DNA of 64,000 nucleotides from Erythroxylum novogranatense (GCA_029891385.1 CM057224.1:33113005-33177004), one strand, 5' to 3'. Positions 40,101 through 51,464 are shown, numbered from the stretch's first letter. Made by a program: numbers and translations. Notes: a model not told the origin generated them from the sequence alone.

Positions 40101-41619
40101 ACTTTTCGTTTTCGATTATGTGTTATGTGGGTTTGGTAGGTCCTTGGTGAGTCATATTGTCTCTATGTGTATAGCCTTCTCCAGTCGCCCATTAGTGGCA
40201 CGGAGTCTGATTCGGACTCCTTCACGGCTACACTGGACCGCAATGCGGGAAAGTGTAGTACGTTTCATTCACGATCGCACAGACCGCTATCGGGATCGCA
40301 AGACGCTCGCTTGGACCTAGCTGCACCATTCGATATGTTATGTGTTTTGCTTTGTTTCGTGTTCGCATTCTTGTTTTTAAAGTGAGAAATGAAAATTGAA
40401 ATTATGTTGCATTCATATTTATGAAGAATTCGAGAATTTTGAAAATGAGAAAATGAGAAGTTTGGGAAAATTGGAAAGAGTTTGAGAGAAATATTTGGAA
40501 GTTGAAAAGTTTGAAAATATGAAAAAGTGTTTGAGGAAATTGTTTGAAAAATTATAAAGTTTGAAAAACTAGCCCTTTTGGCAAAAAGCTTGTGAAAAAT
40601 GATTTCGCTTATTTATCGATTTATAAATGTGTTATCCACGAGCTGAGCTCACCTCTCTTTCATCCCTATCTCCAGGTTTCGACCAGGAGATCGGATGAAA
40701 GAATGTGAAGACGTCAGTTTCGACATTTGAATATGTTAGATTTTGAATATTTGGAATTTGTATATGAAATTGTGTATGATGTTTGGAATATATATTTATG
40801 TTTGATTATGGAATGAGTTTGATTGGTGAGACTAGTGTATTGAGTTACAATTTGAAGCGGTTTAGAAATAGGTTTGTGTTTATCTCTTTGAGATCCGGAC
40901 GGAGGGTCCGGTTGATTTTGATTTGTGTATGATTGTTTGAGTTTTTAGAAGTGTATTTTGAACCCTTGCAGTATGGGTTAGGATAAAGGCGTAGTTATCT
41001 TCAAAATTTTGATAAAATCGGGTTAAAAATGTAATTTGAGATTTGTATGGATGAATAAGAATTTGTATGATTGTTGAGTTTGGTTTACGAATGAATTTTC
41101 CTATGGGAAATTATATGGATGTGATTGATGTACGAAATGAGAATAAGAAAGAAAAAAAAATTATATCAGATTTTGGAACGTCTTAGGATCCCCAACGCGA
41201 TTCTGTTTCCTGTTCTTTGCTTAGTCACGGATGTCGGAAAGTGTTTCAGTTTACATTGATTTGTTTGCTTACTTTGTTTTCTATCCGAATTCGATTTGCA
41301 TTCGATTCGATCCCGCTTTCGCTTATTCGTTCCGCTTTGTGATTCGTATTCGATTATTTCGCTTCGCTATATTCGATTGAATCTGTTCGTTTGATTCGAT
41401 TAGTATTTGCTTCCGCTTCGCTACTTTCGGATTTGTTCGCTTCCGCATTTTGTTTTCGATTCGACATTTCTGTTTCCCTTCGTTTCCGTTTGCTTCGGTT
41501 TCCGTTCTGTGTATGTAGTTGGGTTCCGGTTTCGGTCCCAACATTTATGGTATCAAAGCATAGAGTGAAAGTGTTAAGTTTATTCGGTTGGGATTTGGTT
41601 CCCGGATCGGGTCCCAACA
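37190..41619 (+). repeat. LTR 3 of the three-LTR element
   Basis: Full-length copy ending ...CGGGTCCCAACA at 41619, followed by the duplication TAATG. This end defines where the other two LTRs stop. The GC-rich word cluster lies at about 37855-38075 and differs more from the other copies than the flanking DNA does. Confidence 0.92.
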
Positions 41620-41624
41620 TAATG

Positions 41625-41762
41625 TATATCTGTAATATTCTTAGGAGATTCTTTGTTATCATCTATAACTAGTTAGGTACTCTAAATTAGGAAGTTATTG
41701 GGTTGTATTATGTATATATTTCTAATTCCTTCAATAAGAAAACACAGAAAATTATTCCCACA
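41625..41762 (+). repeat. 3' part of a Copia LTR, split by the three-LTR element
   Basis: The text 'ttcaataagaaaacacagaa' followed by ATTCCCACA is typical of the end of Retrofit/Ale-type Copia LTRs. The primer site TGGTATAAGAGCA follows at 41773-41785. The upstream part of this LTR should be the bases just left of 27089. Confidence 0.75.
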
Positions 41763-41829
41763 AATTTCTTTATGGTATAAGAGCAGGGAAAAAAAACCCT
41801 AGCTAAGTGCAATATAGACGCCATAGGCG

Positions 41830-42296
41830 ATGGAGGCGACGTCACTTGAACCTACTTCTCCATATTACCTTCATCCTTCTAACCATTGATTTTGAAGGGT
41901 GATAATTATTAAGAATGGAAAAAGAGTGTGCACAATGCTTTCTAAGAGAAGCAAAAACTAGGCTTCTTGGATGGAGTCACTTCCAAGCTTGACGATATAG
42001 CTCTAGAGATTTAAGATTGTTGGAGTGTCAACTCCATGCTTGTAGCGTGAATATTTAATTATATTAAACCCACTCTACATTCCTCTATTACTTATTATGT
42101 CACATGGAAGGGCCTCTGGGGTAATGTACACCAACGTTTTTTTATTAACAGTGGTCCTTGTATATAACAATTGACTTTTGATCTGGCTCGATATGAACAA
42201 AATGGTTAGAGCGTTACTGCATATTATGGGAAAATCAAGAAAATATGGGAAACTCTTTGTGTATGTTCCGATCAAAGTTTGCACTTGTGGTAAGTG
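41830..42296 (+). pseudogene. Copia gag pseudogene, N-terminal part
   Basis: An ATG at 41830 opens MEATSLEPTSPYYLHPSNH and then hits a stop. Weaker gag-like text continues in shifted frames to CTCGKCT just before 42297. 'PYYLHPS' and 'CTCGKC' are hallmarks of Retrofit-type Copia gag. Several stops and frame shifts show it is dead. It resumes at 43719 after an insertion. Confidence 0.75.
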
Positions 42297-42301
42297 TACA
42301 T

Positions 42302-43713
42302 CCTACTAGGCTACCGAACTTGGTAAATGATAAGTCAAATTTTTTATATATGATTTTGGGATGAATTGGAATTAATTTGGCTTATCTCTATGTGAATTTT
42401 GAGCTTTATTTGGTTAATTCTTACACATTTTAACTTTATTGCTTAATAGGTACAAATGGATATATTTGGGGCAAGAGGCATAACTTTTGTTGTGGATATC
42501 ATATTAAGGTCATTTAAGTACGCTTTCGAAGAGGACTCTGAGTTCTACAATTTTTATGAAGACTCCAAGAAGAGATTTTGTCGTCTAAAGGGTCAAAATT
42601 CCACATTTTTGTAGATGTCCATGGTATATCTGCTCAGCGGCGGGCATCAGTAGAGCTGGAAGAATAGAAAACCCAAGAAGGTCCGCTCAGCAGACATAAA
42701 GTCCTCTTAACAGACATTGTCCAACCAATTTTACTCCAGAGACCCAGAAAGGTCCACTAAGCGGACATGAAGTCCGCCTATCAGACTTTGTCCACACTAG
42801 GACGATCTACATTGACTTGTTTAGCAAAATATAGGTTTCTTTGAGTCCATGAAACTATAAGTACTCATTTTTAAGATCAAAAGAGGAGGTTGAATACTGA
42901 AAATGAGGCTGCAACATAAAGAGACACCCAAAAGAGGTAAAGAAGAAGAGAAAAGAGGATTGAATCAAGCATTGGAAGCAATTTTGTTTTGTGTTCTCTT
43001 TACCTTCTCTCTCTACACCTTCTTAGATGTTGATTGTCTTTATTTGTATGGATTTTGTTATCATGTTTTGGAACTAAACTTCATTTATGTTGAGGAATGT
43101 AGCCTATTCTGGGAGATTGATTTGTATTTTATGGATTAATTGGTGTTGAATGAAAGTTACTAGGTTATGATTATCTTTCTTAAACTTCAGTATTGTTTCC
43201 TTGATCACCATAGATGCAACTTTAGGAATCATTTGATGAACTGAGAGGTGAAGTATGATTTATGCACTAAGAAGATAAGCACATTAGATTTAGAGATAGA
43301 GATATCCTAAACTAGTATGATAACTTGTGGTTGCTTGTTCTTAATGAATTTGACTAGTTAGGTTTTACATTGAGAGATGGTAATCAACTAGTTAGGTATT
43401 CTTATATGTCTTGAAAGAGAATATGGGTAAAGTTGTGCAATTGTTATTATAACATGTCATTCAATCAATTCCATAATTTATTGATCAATCTCTTAAATCG
43501 GTGAACCCTAAAGCCTTAAGTTTAAATCATCAACCTTGTTTGTTTATTTTCGGTCCTTACAATTTATTGTCTACTCAAATCCAATCATATTTTAAGTTTC
43601 TTGTCACTTTCGTTCAAGTAATTAGGATTAATTTAGTTGTGAGTATGTTAGTCCTTGTAGGAGATGACCTTGGAATACTCGATTTATAAGTACTAGGAAT
43701 GACCCTATGCACT
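42302..43713. mobile_element. 1.4-kb insertion of unclassified repeat inside Copia gag
   Basis: TACAT occurs at 42297-42301 and again at 43714-43718. Removing 42302-43713 plus one TACAT rejoins the gag reading from CTCGKCT to the sequence leading into HQFLIGLDDD, apart from a one-base slip. No TG...CA termini, inverted termini or protein domain are visible. The right end ('gaccttggaatactcgattt' and nearby) resembles non-coding 5' regions of large plant Ty3 elements, which is recall, not proof. A cluster of GTCCGCTCAGCGGACAT-like words lies at about 42630-42795. Confidence 0.65.
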
Positions 43714-43718
43714 TACAT

Positions 43719-43958
43719 ATTTTTTCGACCAGTAAAGAATGTGAAGAAAGCCAAGTTCATCAATTTTTGATTGGCTTAGATGATGATTTATATGGAACTA
43801 TTCGTTCCAACATTATTGCTCATGATCCACTTCCGCCTTTGAATCATACTTTGTTCTAGTGGTTTAAGAAGAGAGATATAAAAATATGGCTAAAGGGAAT
43901 AAAGGGTGAAGCGAGGCTATTTGTTTTGCTATTCAAGTAGCCCCGTCTTCCTCGTAAG
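43719..43958 (+). pseudogene. Copia gag pseudogene, continuation
   Basis: The plus strand reads QVHQFLIGLDDDLYGTIRSN and then IIAHDPLPPLN, a strongly conserved Copia gag (UBN2/retrotran_gag) block. A stop follows, and degraded sequence runs to 43958, where a different LTR begins. It is the same reading unit as 41830-42296. Confidence 0.82.
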
Positions 43959-45182
43959 TGTTGGATCCCTAAAAAAAATTCTTTAAGTTAAGCATGATTT
44001 GAAATAGTTTTGAGGTTTAGATAGATTAAAATTTTGGAGTTATAATTATGTCAAGGTTAGTAGGATTTATTGAATGGGTAAGTAGAATTAAAGTGTTAAT
44101 GTGATAAGGATGTTCAAGGGCACTTTTGGGAGATCACTTTTGGGAGATCACTTAAGCACAAAAGAACACAAGCTTATAAGAAAAGGTAAGATGGATTTTT
44201 GGGTTCATTAAGGGTATAAATGGAAAAGGAATGCACTGTCTTGCTTATAAGAGAAGAAAAACGTGAATTGAAGAGGGAGGAGAGTGAAAAACGAAAATAG
44301 GAGAGAAGAATAGAGGTTTTGGTGAAAAAGAAAAGAAGAGAAATCAAGTTGTTAAGGTAGGTTAACTATCTTTTCTTCTTGCTTTATTAAAGGAATGGGT
44401 TGTATTGAGGATGAAGGAGTTAGAGAGAAAAAAGGTTTGTGTGGGAAGAAGATGGATTAGGAGAACCCAATTGATTTTAGGATTTCTAAACTAGATCTTA
44501 GGTTTTCTAACCTAGATGGATTATGGATATGTTAGATTTGAGTTTAATTTGTGTTTATTGAAATTTTGTGATTTTTTAAGTTTATGAATTTTTATTGGAA
44601 TGTTGTTTTGAATGGAATCTCGGTTGTTTTAGGAAACCAAGGGAATCCTACTCAAGAGCAAGGGAAAAGGCAAGCTTGACTTAGATTTTCGCCAACTAAT
44701 TAGGTGGGTAGCATATTTATGGTTATAGTGTAATTGGCCAAATTCTTGCCTATATATGTATGTTGAAATTGATTTGTTTAAAATTGACTTGTTTGTAAAT
44801 GTTGAAAATGCATGATGAACTATGACCATGTTATACCTCAAAAGAGGTCATAGCATTATGTATTAAATGAAAAGAAGACAAAGCATAAAAGTATGAGCAT
44901 ATGAGAAAACGATTATTTGCTTTTGCTTGGGTGAAAGTGAAACTATTCTATTCGTCACATACACGTTGATAAGAGCATTCTCCCGACTGCCCGCTTATGG
45001 TATATGAGTTTCGAAATTGGACTCATTTTGTTCATGGGGTAAACTTCGGTTTCTCTATTATATTTCTATGAAACCCTCGAGCTATTTGTTGTGCATTGTA
45101 TCTTTAATTTGTCATGTACGATGCATTTGAGTGTTATGTGCTATGGGTGATAAACTAAATTGATGAATGTTTGAATTACTGA

Positions 45183-45184
<2 letters not shown>

Positions 45185-45248
<64 letters not shown>
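45185..45248. repeat. (TA)n microsatellite
   Basis: About 30 uninterrupted TA dinucleotides inside the Ty3-like LTR. Confidence 0.97.
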
Positions 45249-45253
<5 letters not shown>

Positions 45254-45816
45254 GCTTGAATCTGTGGTCCATTGCCTATGACTATAAATATGCTAGTCAC
45301 TGAGTTGTGTAGTTCACCATAATATTCCCTCCTCAGGTGTAGAACGAAAGGTTAATAATCCTTATAAGGCATCGGAAACTCCAAGATATTAGAAACTTTT
45401 GTAACTAAGTTAGTTCAATCACTTTTGGATAGCTTCATAAGCATGTTAAACATTGAGCATCCTATATATGTTGTAATTTGTGTTAAGCCCTCATTTATAA
45501 TGTTATTGTGTAATTAAAGTTATATATGGGCTTCTGTTGTTTTGGCAATGAGTTTAGAACTAAAAAGTTCCTCAGGTGTATGTGCATGTTTCTTTTGTAG
45601 TTTTGCATTTCATAATCTAAGTCTTTCATAGGTGTATAAATTATATACTAACTTCAAGGGAAAAACTAGAATAATTTAGGGTAAATTATTTAAAGTTGTC
45701 TTTTGGAAAGCTATAGCTTATCTTTCTAGCTTTCCAACATTATAAGTATGAAACTTTTGGATATTGGAGTCAAAAGTTATGGTCCTTATAAGCGGATGTT
45801 CAGGAGTATAGGATGT

Positions 45817-46160
45817 ATCGTCTGGTGATGACATGTCGTCTGGTGAGGACACATCATCTAGTGAGGACGTATCATCTGGTGATGACGTGTCCTGGTGATG
45901 ACGTATTGTCTCGTGAGGACACATCATCTGGTGAGTGCACATCATCTTTTGCGGACATTTCGTCTTGTGAGGACGTATCGTCTTGTGATGATGGATCTTT
46001 TGGTGAGGACGCTTTGTCTGGTGAGGACGTATCATCTTATGAGGACGCTTCGTCTGGTGAGGACACTTCATCTGGCGAGGACATATCATTTGGTGAGAAT
46101 GTATCGTCTGATGAGGACGTATCATCTGATGACGTCATATCGTCTAGTGATTATATTATT
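45817..46160. repeat. 18-bp minisatellite, about 19 units
   Basis: Degenerate tandem copies of TCGTCTGGTGAGGACGTA. Because the unit is a multiple of three, all six frames stay largely open and give repetitive frames on both strands (plus: SSGEDV-type repeats; minus: SSPDD-type). These are a by-product of the repeat and not a gene. Confidence 0.92.
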
Positions 46161-46979
46161 TCGTCTAGCATGTTGTTCATCCGATCCTATCGTCTAGTCC
46201 TATTTTTGACCCTCTAGATGATATATTTTACCTTTGAGTTCTTCATGAAAGTTGTAGCTCTGAAAGTCCTCATCGAAATCTCTAGTGAAAGTTATGCCAA
46301 TTGTTCCGAGATAGGTACAACATGATTAAGGACATGAGCATGGTTGATTCTTTTAGCCATAACTGCATAACCTGACCTCCAAATTAAGTGATCTTTGAAG
46401 CAATAGATTTCAGGCACATTTTCCTATCCCTCAATAAAATTTGTAGCTTTTGGGGTTGATTTGAAAGAGATTGATGGGAGGAAAAATATTAGGGATTGGT
46501 CGGAGGGGCATAACTAGGTTATGAATACACTTTAGATTTTTAAGCATATCTTAAGCTTCAGAGCTCCAATGAGAAGGTCCATATTTAAAAATAAACTAGA
46601 GGCATAGGGTTACAACTGGCTTGAAGAAGTCAAATTGTAATGTAGGTGATGGGCCGTTGTGGGCAAGCCACCCTTGTAAGATGACGACAAAGTAAGGGTT
46701 CATTGGAATAATCCCACAAGGAAACCCGCTCACACTTTTCGACTTCGAAATGATAGTTGGGCTTCGAAAACAGGGCTCAACATCTTGTGGTATTAGAGCA
46801 TTAGGTTTTTCCTAGGCTTAAAATGCATAGTAGGATAAATTGTTATGTTATGTAATTATTTGTTACATTGTGAATTAATTGTATTGTATTAAGTGACATG
46901 CATGTCATGCACACATGTAGAGATTAGGATTTTAAAATGAAATTTAGCTAATCGTTAGTGTTTCCATTGAAGGAATAAG

Positions 46980-47100
46980 ATGTCACCTCGTAGAAAGACA
47001 CGATGAGTTCTGCAAGGATCAGTTGTACCTGACCCTCCGACAAGAGAGGAGAGTATTGATGAGTTAGTAGGCCTAGGATAGCATCCCCAAAGGCATATTG
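46980..47100 (+). pseudogene. Start of a Ty3 gag, truncated
   Basis: ATG at 46980 opens MSPRRKTR followed by a stop; reading through gives PDPPTREE-type text. A basic MxPRR start at this distance from the primer site is typical of plant Ty3 gag. The sequence changes to LINE-like text near 47100. Confidence 0.5.
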
Positions 47101-47378
47101 TTAGAAGTAAGTCTTCTTCTATTTCTTAGGAGAAGACTGTATCTAACACTATCACTAGAAATTGGTTTGAATCTTTACAGGTGGAGGATAGAGTGGTTAT
47201 CAAGGTGGATAAGGGCTCAGTCGGGCCTAACAAGAGGATTTCTAGTGTAAATGGGCCTGTGGGTCCAAGAAGTAAAGGTAAGAAGCCTGTGGTGGTTAAG
47301 GGGGTTGGGAGGTCTGGTAGTGAGAAGGGTTAGTTTTGGCCTGGGCTCGTTATAAGTAGGCCTGTTTCTGAGGGTCCA

Positions 47379-47774
47379 ATGGTTGTAACTAGGAGAAAGG
47401 AGGCTTTGGAGGTTGGACAATGTTCTGGGCCGAATGTAGAGGGTGTGGTGTCTGATGCATCATACCAGATTTTGGTCAGGAAATCTCAGGTTCCTAGCAT
47501 TTTGTTAGTGGAGATGCTTGTGTTGACAGTGATTGATAATGTTGGCAGTGGGGTGATGACAAAATTGGTTTCAAATGAACCAAAACCTCCTGACCTAATT
47601 ACTGGTGACATTATTGTGTGTGAGAAACCAGTGGTACTTTCAGAAACTTTTGCTAACATTGCCGGTTATGCGGTGAATGATGTGGTTTTATCGGAGACTG
47701 ATGATGATAATTCAGACAATAATGGAGATCGTGGTGGTTGTTGTCGGAGTCGAAGCCCACTTAGAAACTTATAA
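47379..47774 (+). pseudogene. LINE ORF1-like C-terminal fragment
   Basis: The frame codes hydrophilic sequence without a recognised domain and ends DRGGCCRSRSPLRNL, 30 bases before the ORF2 ATG. The same frame type extends upstream past a stop (TRNWFESLQVEDRVV at about 47157). Position and composition fit the tail of plant LINE ORF1 proteins. Confidence 0.55.
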
Positions 47775-47804
47775 GATTCTAGCTTCTTCTTTTAATCATT
47801 TTTA

Positions 47805-50800
47805 ATGGATTTAAAAATAATTCAGTGGAATTGTGGTGGAGTTGCGAAGAGGGGTTTTTTGACTCCTGTAAAAGAATTATGTCGTCTTCATTATCTAGAA
47901 ATTTTGATTATTGTGGAGCCTCGAATTTCGGATGAAAGAGCGAATAGGGTGGCAAAGAAGGTAGGTTTTTCTGACTTCTTCTTTCTCATTTTGTTGGTTT
48001 TGCTGGTGGTGTTTGATTGTTTTAGAATAAGAACATTTATAATATACGTTTGCTACGGATGGATACTCAATTTATTCATCGTTCAGTTGATGTTAAAGGG
48101 AGTAGTAGTTGATTTCTTACTACGGTGTATGCTAGTCCTATTCGTAGTAGACAAAGAATTTTTGGTCTCAAATGTATGATATTGCAGATTATGTAGATGA
48201 GCCTTAGTTGTTTTTTGGTGATTTTAATGACATTACATATATCCATAAGAAAAAAGGGGGTGGTTTACCATATGTCGCTAACTGTAGTAGATTTTTACAG
48301 CACTGGAACTCTTGCTCCCTTATGGATTTGGGTTGTGTAGGTTGTTAGTTTACTTGGACAAGCTCAATTGCAAGAATTGGTGTTATACAAGAACGTTTAG
48401 ATCAGTCTTTGTGCAATACTAGTTGGTAGCTGAGATTTCCTGAAGCTTCTGTTATGTCTTTGTCTCGGCTTGTTTCTAATCATTATCCTCTATTATTGTC
48501 TTTGAGAGGTTTCTCTTCCTTTCCTTTGGAGAGGCCATTCCGGTTTGAGGCTGCTTGGACTTTACGGGAGGATTTTAAGCATGTTATTTCATTGGCATGG
48601 TTTGTACATCATGATTCTATTTGTAGTGCTCTTTTGATGGTTCAAGAACAAGATGTACGTTGGAATAAGGAGTTTTTTGGTAATATTTTTCAAAATAAGA
48701 GGGTTTTACTAAAGCGAATAAAGGGTGTTTAGTTAGCTTTTCAAAACCATCCTTCTTCTTCTCTCTTGTTGCTTAAAAAAGATTTATTATGCCAATATGA
48801 TTTATGTTTGAAACAAGAAGAGATACTTTGGTTTCAAATGTCTTGTAATGCCTGGATCAAGGATGGTGATATATGTATTAAGTATTATCATGCGATTACT
48901 AGGGCTAGTCGGAGAGAATAAAATTGAATGTTTGAAAAATGATACTGGGAAGTGGGTGTCAGATACAGCTTTATTAAAGGATATGATAGTGGGGTTCTAT
49001 GAGAAGTTGTTCTCAAATGATGGAGTTTTTTAGTCCTGTGGGTTTTGCGGGTTTGAATTTTCCTCAATTATCTAAGATGACAGTTGAAGATATGTTGACA
49101 CTCACTGCTCTAAAAGAAGTTTGGTTGGTTGTTTCAAGTATGGATTCTTATAAGGCCCTTGGGTAGGATGGTTTTCAGCCTATATTTTTTAAGAAGTATT
49201 GGGATGTGGTTGGTGAAGAGGTTTTCCAGTTTGTGTTGCAGACTTTTAATTTTAGTGTGATGGACGCTCAAGTTGTTAAGAGTTTTATTGTGCTTATTCC
49301 TAAGGTTCATGCTCCATAATCGATTTCTCAGTTTCAGCCTATTACACTTTGTAATGTGTTATATAAAGTGATAATGAAGGTTTTATCGCATTGTTTGAAA
49401 CCTTTTATAGATGGTTTAGTTAGCCCGTTCTAGGATAGTTTTATTCCTAATTGTACCACTGTTGATAATATTATTATTACTCAGGAATTACTACATTCTT
49501 TTAGGTGGTGTAAAAGTAAAATAGGTCATTTTGCTTTGAAAATTGATTTGGAGAAGGCTTATGATAGGGTCAATTGGGACTATCTGCATTTTGTGTTGTA
49601 GGACTTTGGTTTTTCTTCTCGGTGGTTAATCTACTTTTAAGTAGTCTTCATTGGCTATATTATGGAACGACAGTCCCTTTGGTCATTTTCTACGACTTGA
49701 GGGCTTCGTGATGGCGATTCAATCTCTCTTTATTTATTTGTTCTTTGTATGGAAGGTTTGACTATGCTTATTCAGATAACACGGATGAGAAAAAAATGGA
49801 TGCCGATTAGATCATTTAGCTCGTGATTTTTATTAGAGTTCCTTGCAGGATAGGAATAATCTGCATTTGGTTGGTTGGAATTGGCTTATTCGGCCAAAGA
49901 GTTATAGTAGTCTTGCTTTAAAAAGTTCTAGATTGATGAATGGTGCGTTGTTGGGTATGTTGGGATAGAAACTATTTTTGAATGATTCCGTTTTGTGGGT
50001 GGAGGTTTTACATCAGAAATATTGTAATGGTGGGTATATTCCCTTTTTTGCTAAGGGTTCGACTTCTAGTTTATGAAAGGGGGTAGTTAAAAGTTTTAAT
50101 TTGTTGTTTTCTCTTTCGGTTTGGAGGGTTGGGAATGGTTCTCAAATTAGTCTTTAGTTTGATAATTGGTACTCAGGGGATCCTTTAGTGGATCATAGGC
50201 TGGTTTGACAGTAGAGGAAGAACATTTTCGAGTAGCACATATAATTAATGATGGTTCTTAAGATTTTTTGAGCTTACGTTCTGCAATTCCAGATCATCTC
50301 AGGGAGGTTATTCAGGCAATTTCTTTGCCTTTATTTATTTCGATGTAAGATACTATGTATTGGAGTTTTTTTCGAATAATGTATATTCGTTTCGAGTAGC
50401 TTATAAAGCACTTCTTTCGGAAGAGGTGTCTAATGTTTCTGTTTCATCTATTTTTTCTTAGTTGTGGAAGGTGACTGGTCCACCAAAATTGAAAATTTTC
50501 TTGTAGTTACTTAGGCACTCATGTCTTCCAACAAATTCTTTGTGATTTTCACAGAGTTTGGCTACTTCTAATTTGTGTGAAGTGTGCTCTTTGTATGCTA
50601 AGTCTCCTTTGCATTTGTTGCGTGATTGTAATTGGGAAGTTGCTTGGTGGCAACAGTGGGATGTTCTTGATGATTTTTTTTATTGCGAAGGATTTGGTTG
50701 ATTGGCTATCTTTGAATCTACGTGTTTGTGTTATGGGCCCTTTTGGTTTTGCCTAGGCACATTAGTTTCTGGAAGATGTTTGGTGGTTATGGAAGGCTAG

Positions 50801-51359
50801 AAACTTAGGGGCCTTTCAAAATGAGTTTCTTTCCTTAGCAAATTTGAATGGTTGTCTTTAAAGTTGCAATGGATATATCCTTGACTTTTGATTCAAAACC
50901 GAAGCTTCAAGATGTGAGGCGTTGGATTGGTTGGACTGCGCCGCCTGCTGGCTGGGTAAAGTTGAATTGTGACAACAGTTCTATTATTAATCTTCGAATG
51001 ACTAGTGGTAGAGAGTTGTTGCGTGATTCAATTGGTCGTTGATTAGGAGATATTCATTTCGAATTGGTGTTTCAACTATCTTGGTAGGAGAATTATGGTC
51101 CATTCGAGATGACTTGATTTTTGCGTGATATCATGGTTTTCGGCAGGTCGTGGTAGAATCTAATAGCATGGAGGCGATGAGGATAGTGACTTGTGGTGTT
51201 TTCTCTTCATATCCCCTATCTGTTTTGGTTGTGAATATTCAAGTTTTACTTGCTAGAAATTGGATTTGTTCTATTAAGCATGTACTTCGTGAAGGTAATT
51301 TTGCAACAGACTATTTAGCTAAATTAAGTCATGACATTTCTTCAATTTTTCATGTTTGA
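47805..51359 (+). pseudogene. LINE ORF2 (endonuclease, reverse transcriptase, RNase H) pseudogene
   Basis: Begins MDLKIIQWNCGG at 47805. Broken by frame shifts from about 47975 onward and by stops throughout. Endonuclease, RT fingers/palm, zf-RVT and RNase H-like segments can be followed in order, but the RT core is missing. The last open piece (51150-51359) codes VVESNSMEAMRIV...REGNFATDYLAKL, the RNase H C-terminus of plant LINEs. Confidence 0.83.
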
Positions 51360-51464
51360 GATGATATTTTTTAAATCCGCTTCTTGATTATATAAGCTGA
51401 TGCCTATAGTATTTCTTTTCTAAGATAGTTTTAATTTTCTCTTACTTGTAACCCAAAAAAAAAA

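Larger units (their letters stand above)
27094..41619 (+). mobile_element. Ty3-like non-autonomous LTR element with three LTRs and two internal segments
   Basis: Structure: LTR (27094-31505), internal (31506-32135), LTR (32136-36559), internal (36560-37189), LTR (37190-41619). LTRs are 4,412, 4,424 and 4,430 bp and both internals are 630 bp. LTR ends are TGTTGGACCC...GGTCCCAACA. Each internal starts with a tRNA-iMet primer site and ends with a 'gaggacgaaatttttttaag' string and a G-rich polypurine tract, typical of the 3' end of plant Ty3 elements. No protein domain is present. One TAATG duplication flanks the whole array, so it was one insertion later expanded, most simply by unequal recombination between LTRs. 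Orientation is plus. Confidence 0.93.
43959..46782 (+). mobile_element. Long LTR of a second Ty3-like element, 3' part of element missing
   Basis: It opens TGTTGGATCCC and ends GGGCTCAACA, with primer site TGGTATTAGAGCA at 46788-46800. At 2,824 bp it resembles the three-LTR family in layout (a 'gggtagcatatttat' block, a 'gagct' block before a 'cctcaggtgtag' block, then a word cluster) but not in detailed sequence. No second LTR is seen in the window, so the element is truncated or rearranged. It contains a TA microsatellite (45185-45248) and an 18-bp minisatellite (45817-46160). Confidence 0.8.
47100..51464 (+). mobile_element. Decayed LINE (non-LTR) retrotransposon with poly(A) tail
   Basis: Order: the C-terminal part of an ORF1-like protein (47130-47774), then an ORF2 start at 47805 with the APE endonuclease motif IIQWNCGG and VEPRISDERANRV. 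RT text follows (KIDLEKAYDRVNWDYLHF at about 49540-49595; a GDSISLYLFVLCMEGL-like block at about 49715-49760), then a zf-RVT-like region (about 50400-50640), an RNase H-like end (GWVKLNCDNSS at about 50953) and a 10-base poly(A) at 51455-51464. Many stops and frame shifts are present. The FADD-type catalytic box of RT is not found: text jumps from the upstream RT block to a downstream domain. Clean target duplications were not found. Confidence 0.85.

Noticed and set aside
27094..41619. Classical satellite array of about 5-kb units
   Set aside because: The units resolve exactly into LTRs and internal segments with primer and polypurine sites, and one target duplication surrounds the whole. 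It is an expanded retrotransposon insertion.
45817..46160. CRISPR-like array
   Set aside because: Units are contiguous 18-bp tandem copies without unique spacers, in plant nuclear DNA. It is a minisatellite.
48454..48732. Possible small host gene (92-codon frame)
   Set aside because: The translation (LVSNHYPLLLSLRGF, RPFRFEAAW) is the end of the LINE endonuclease domain and the following linker, so it belongs to the LINE.
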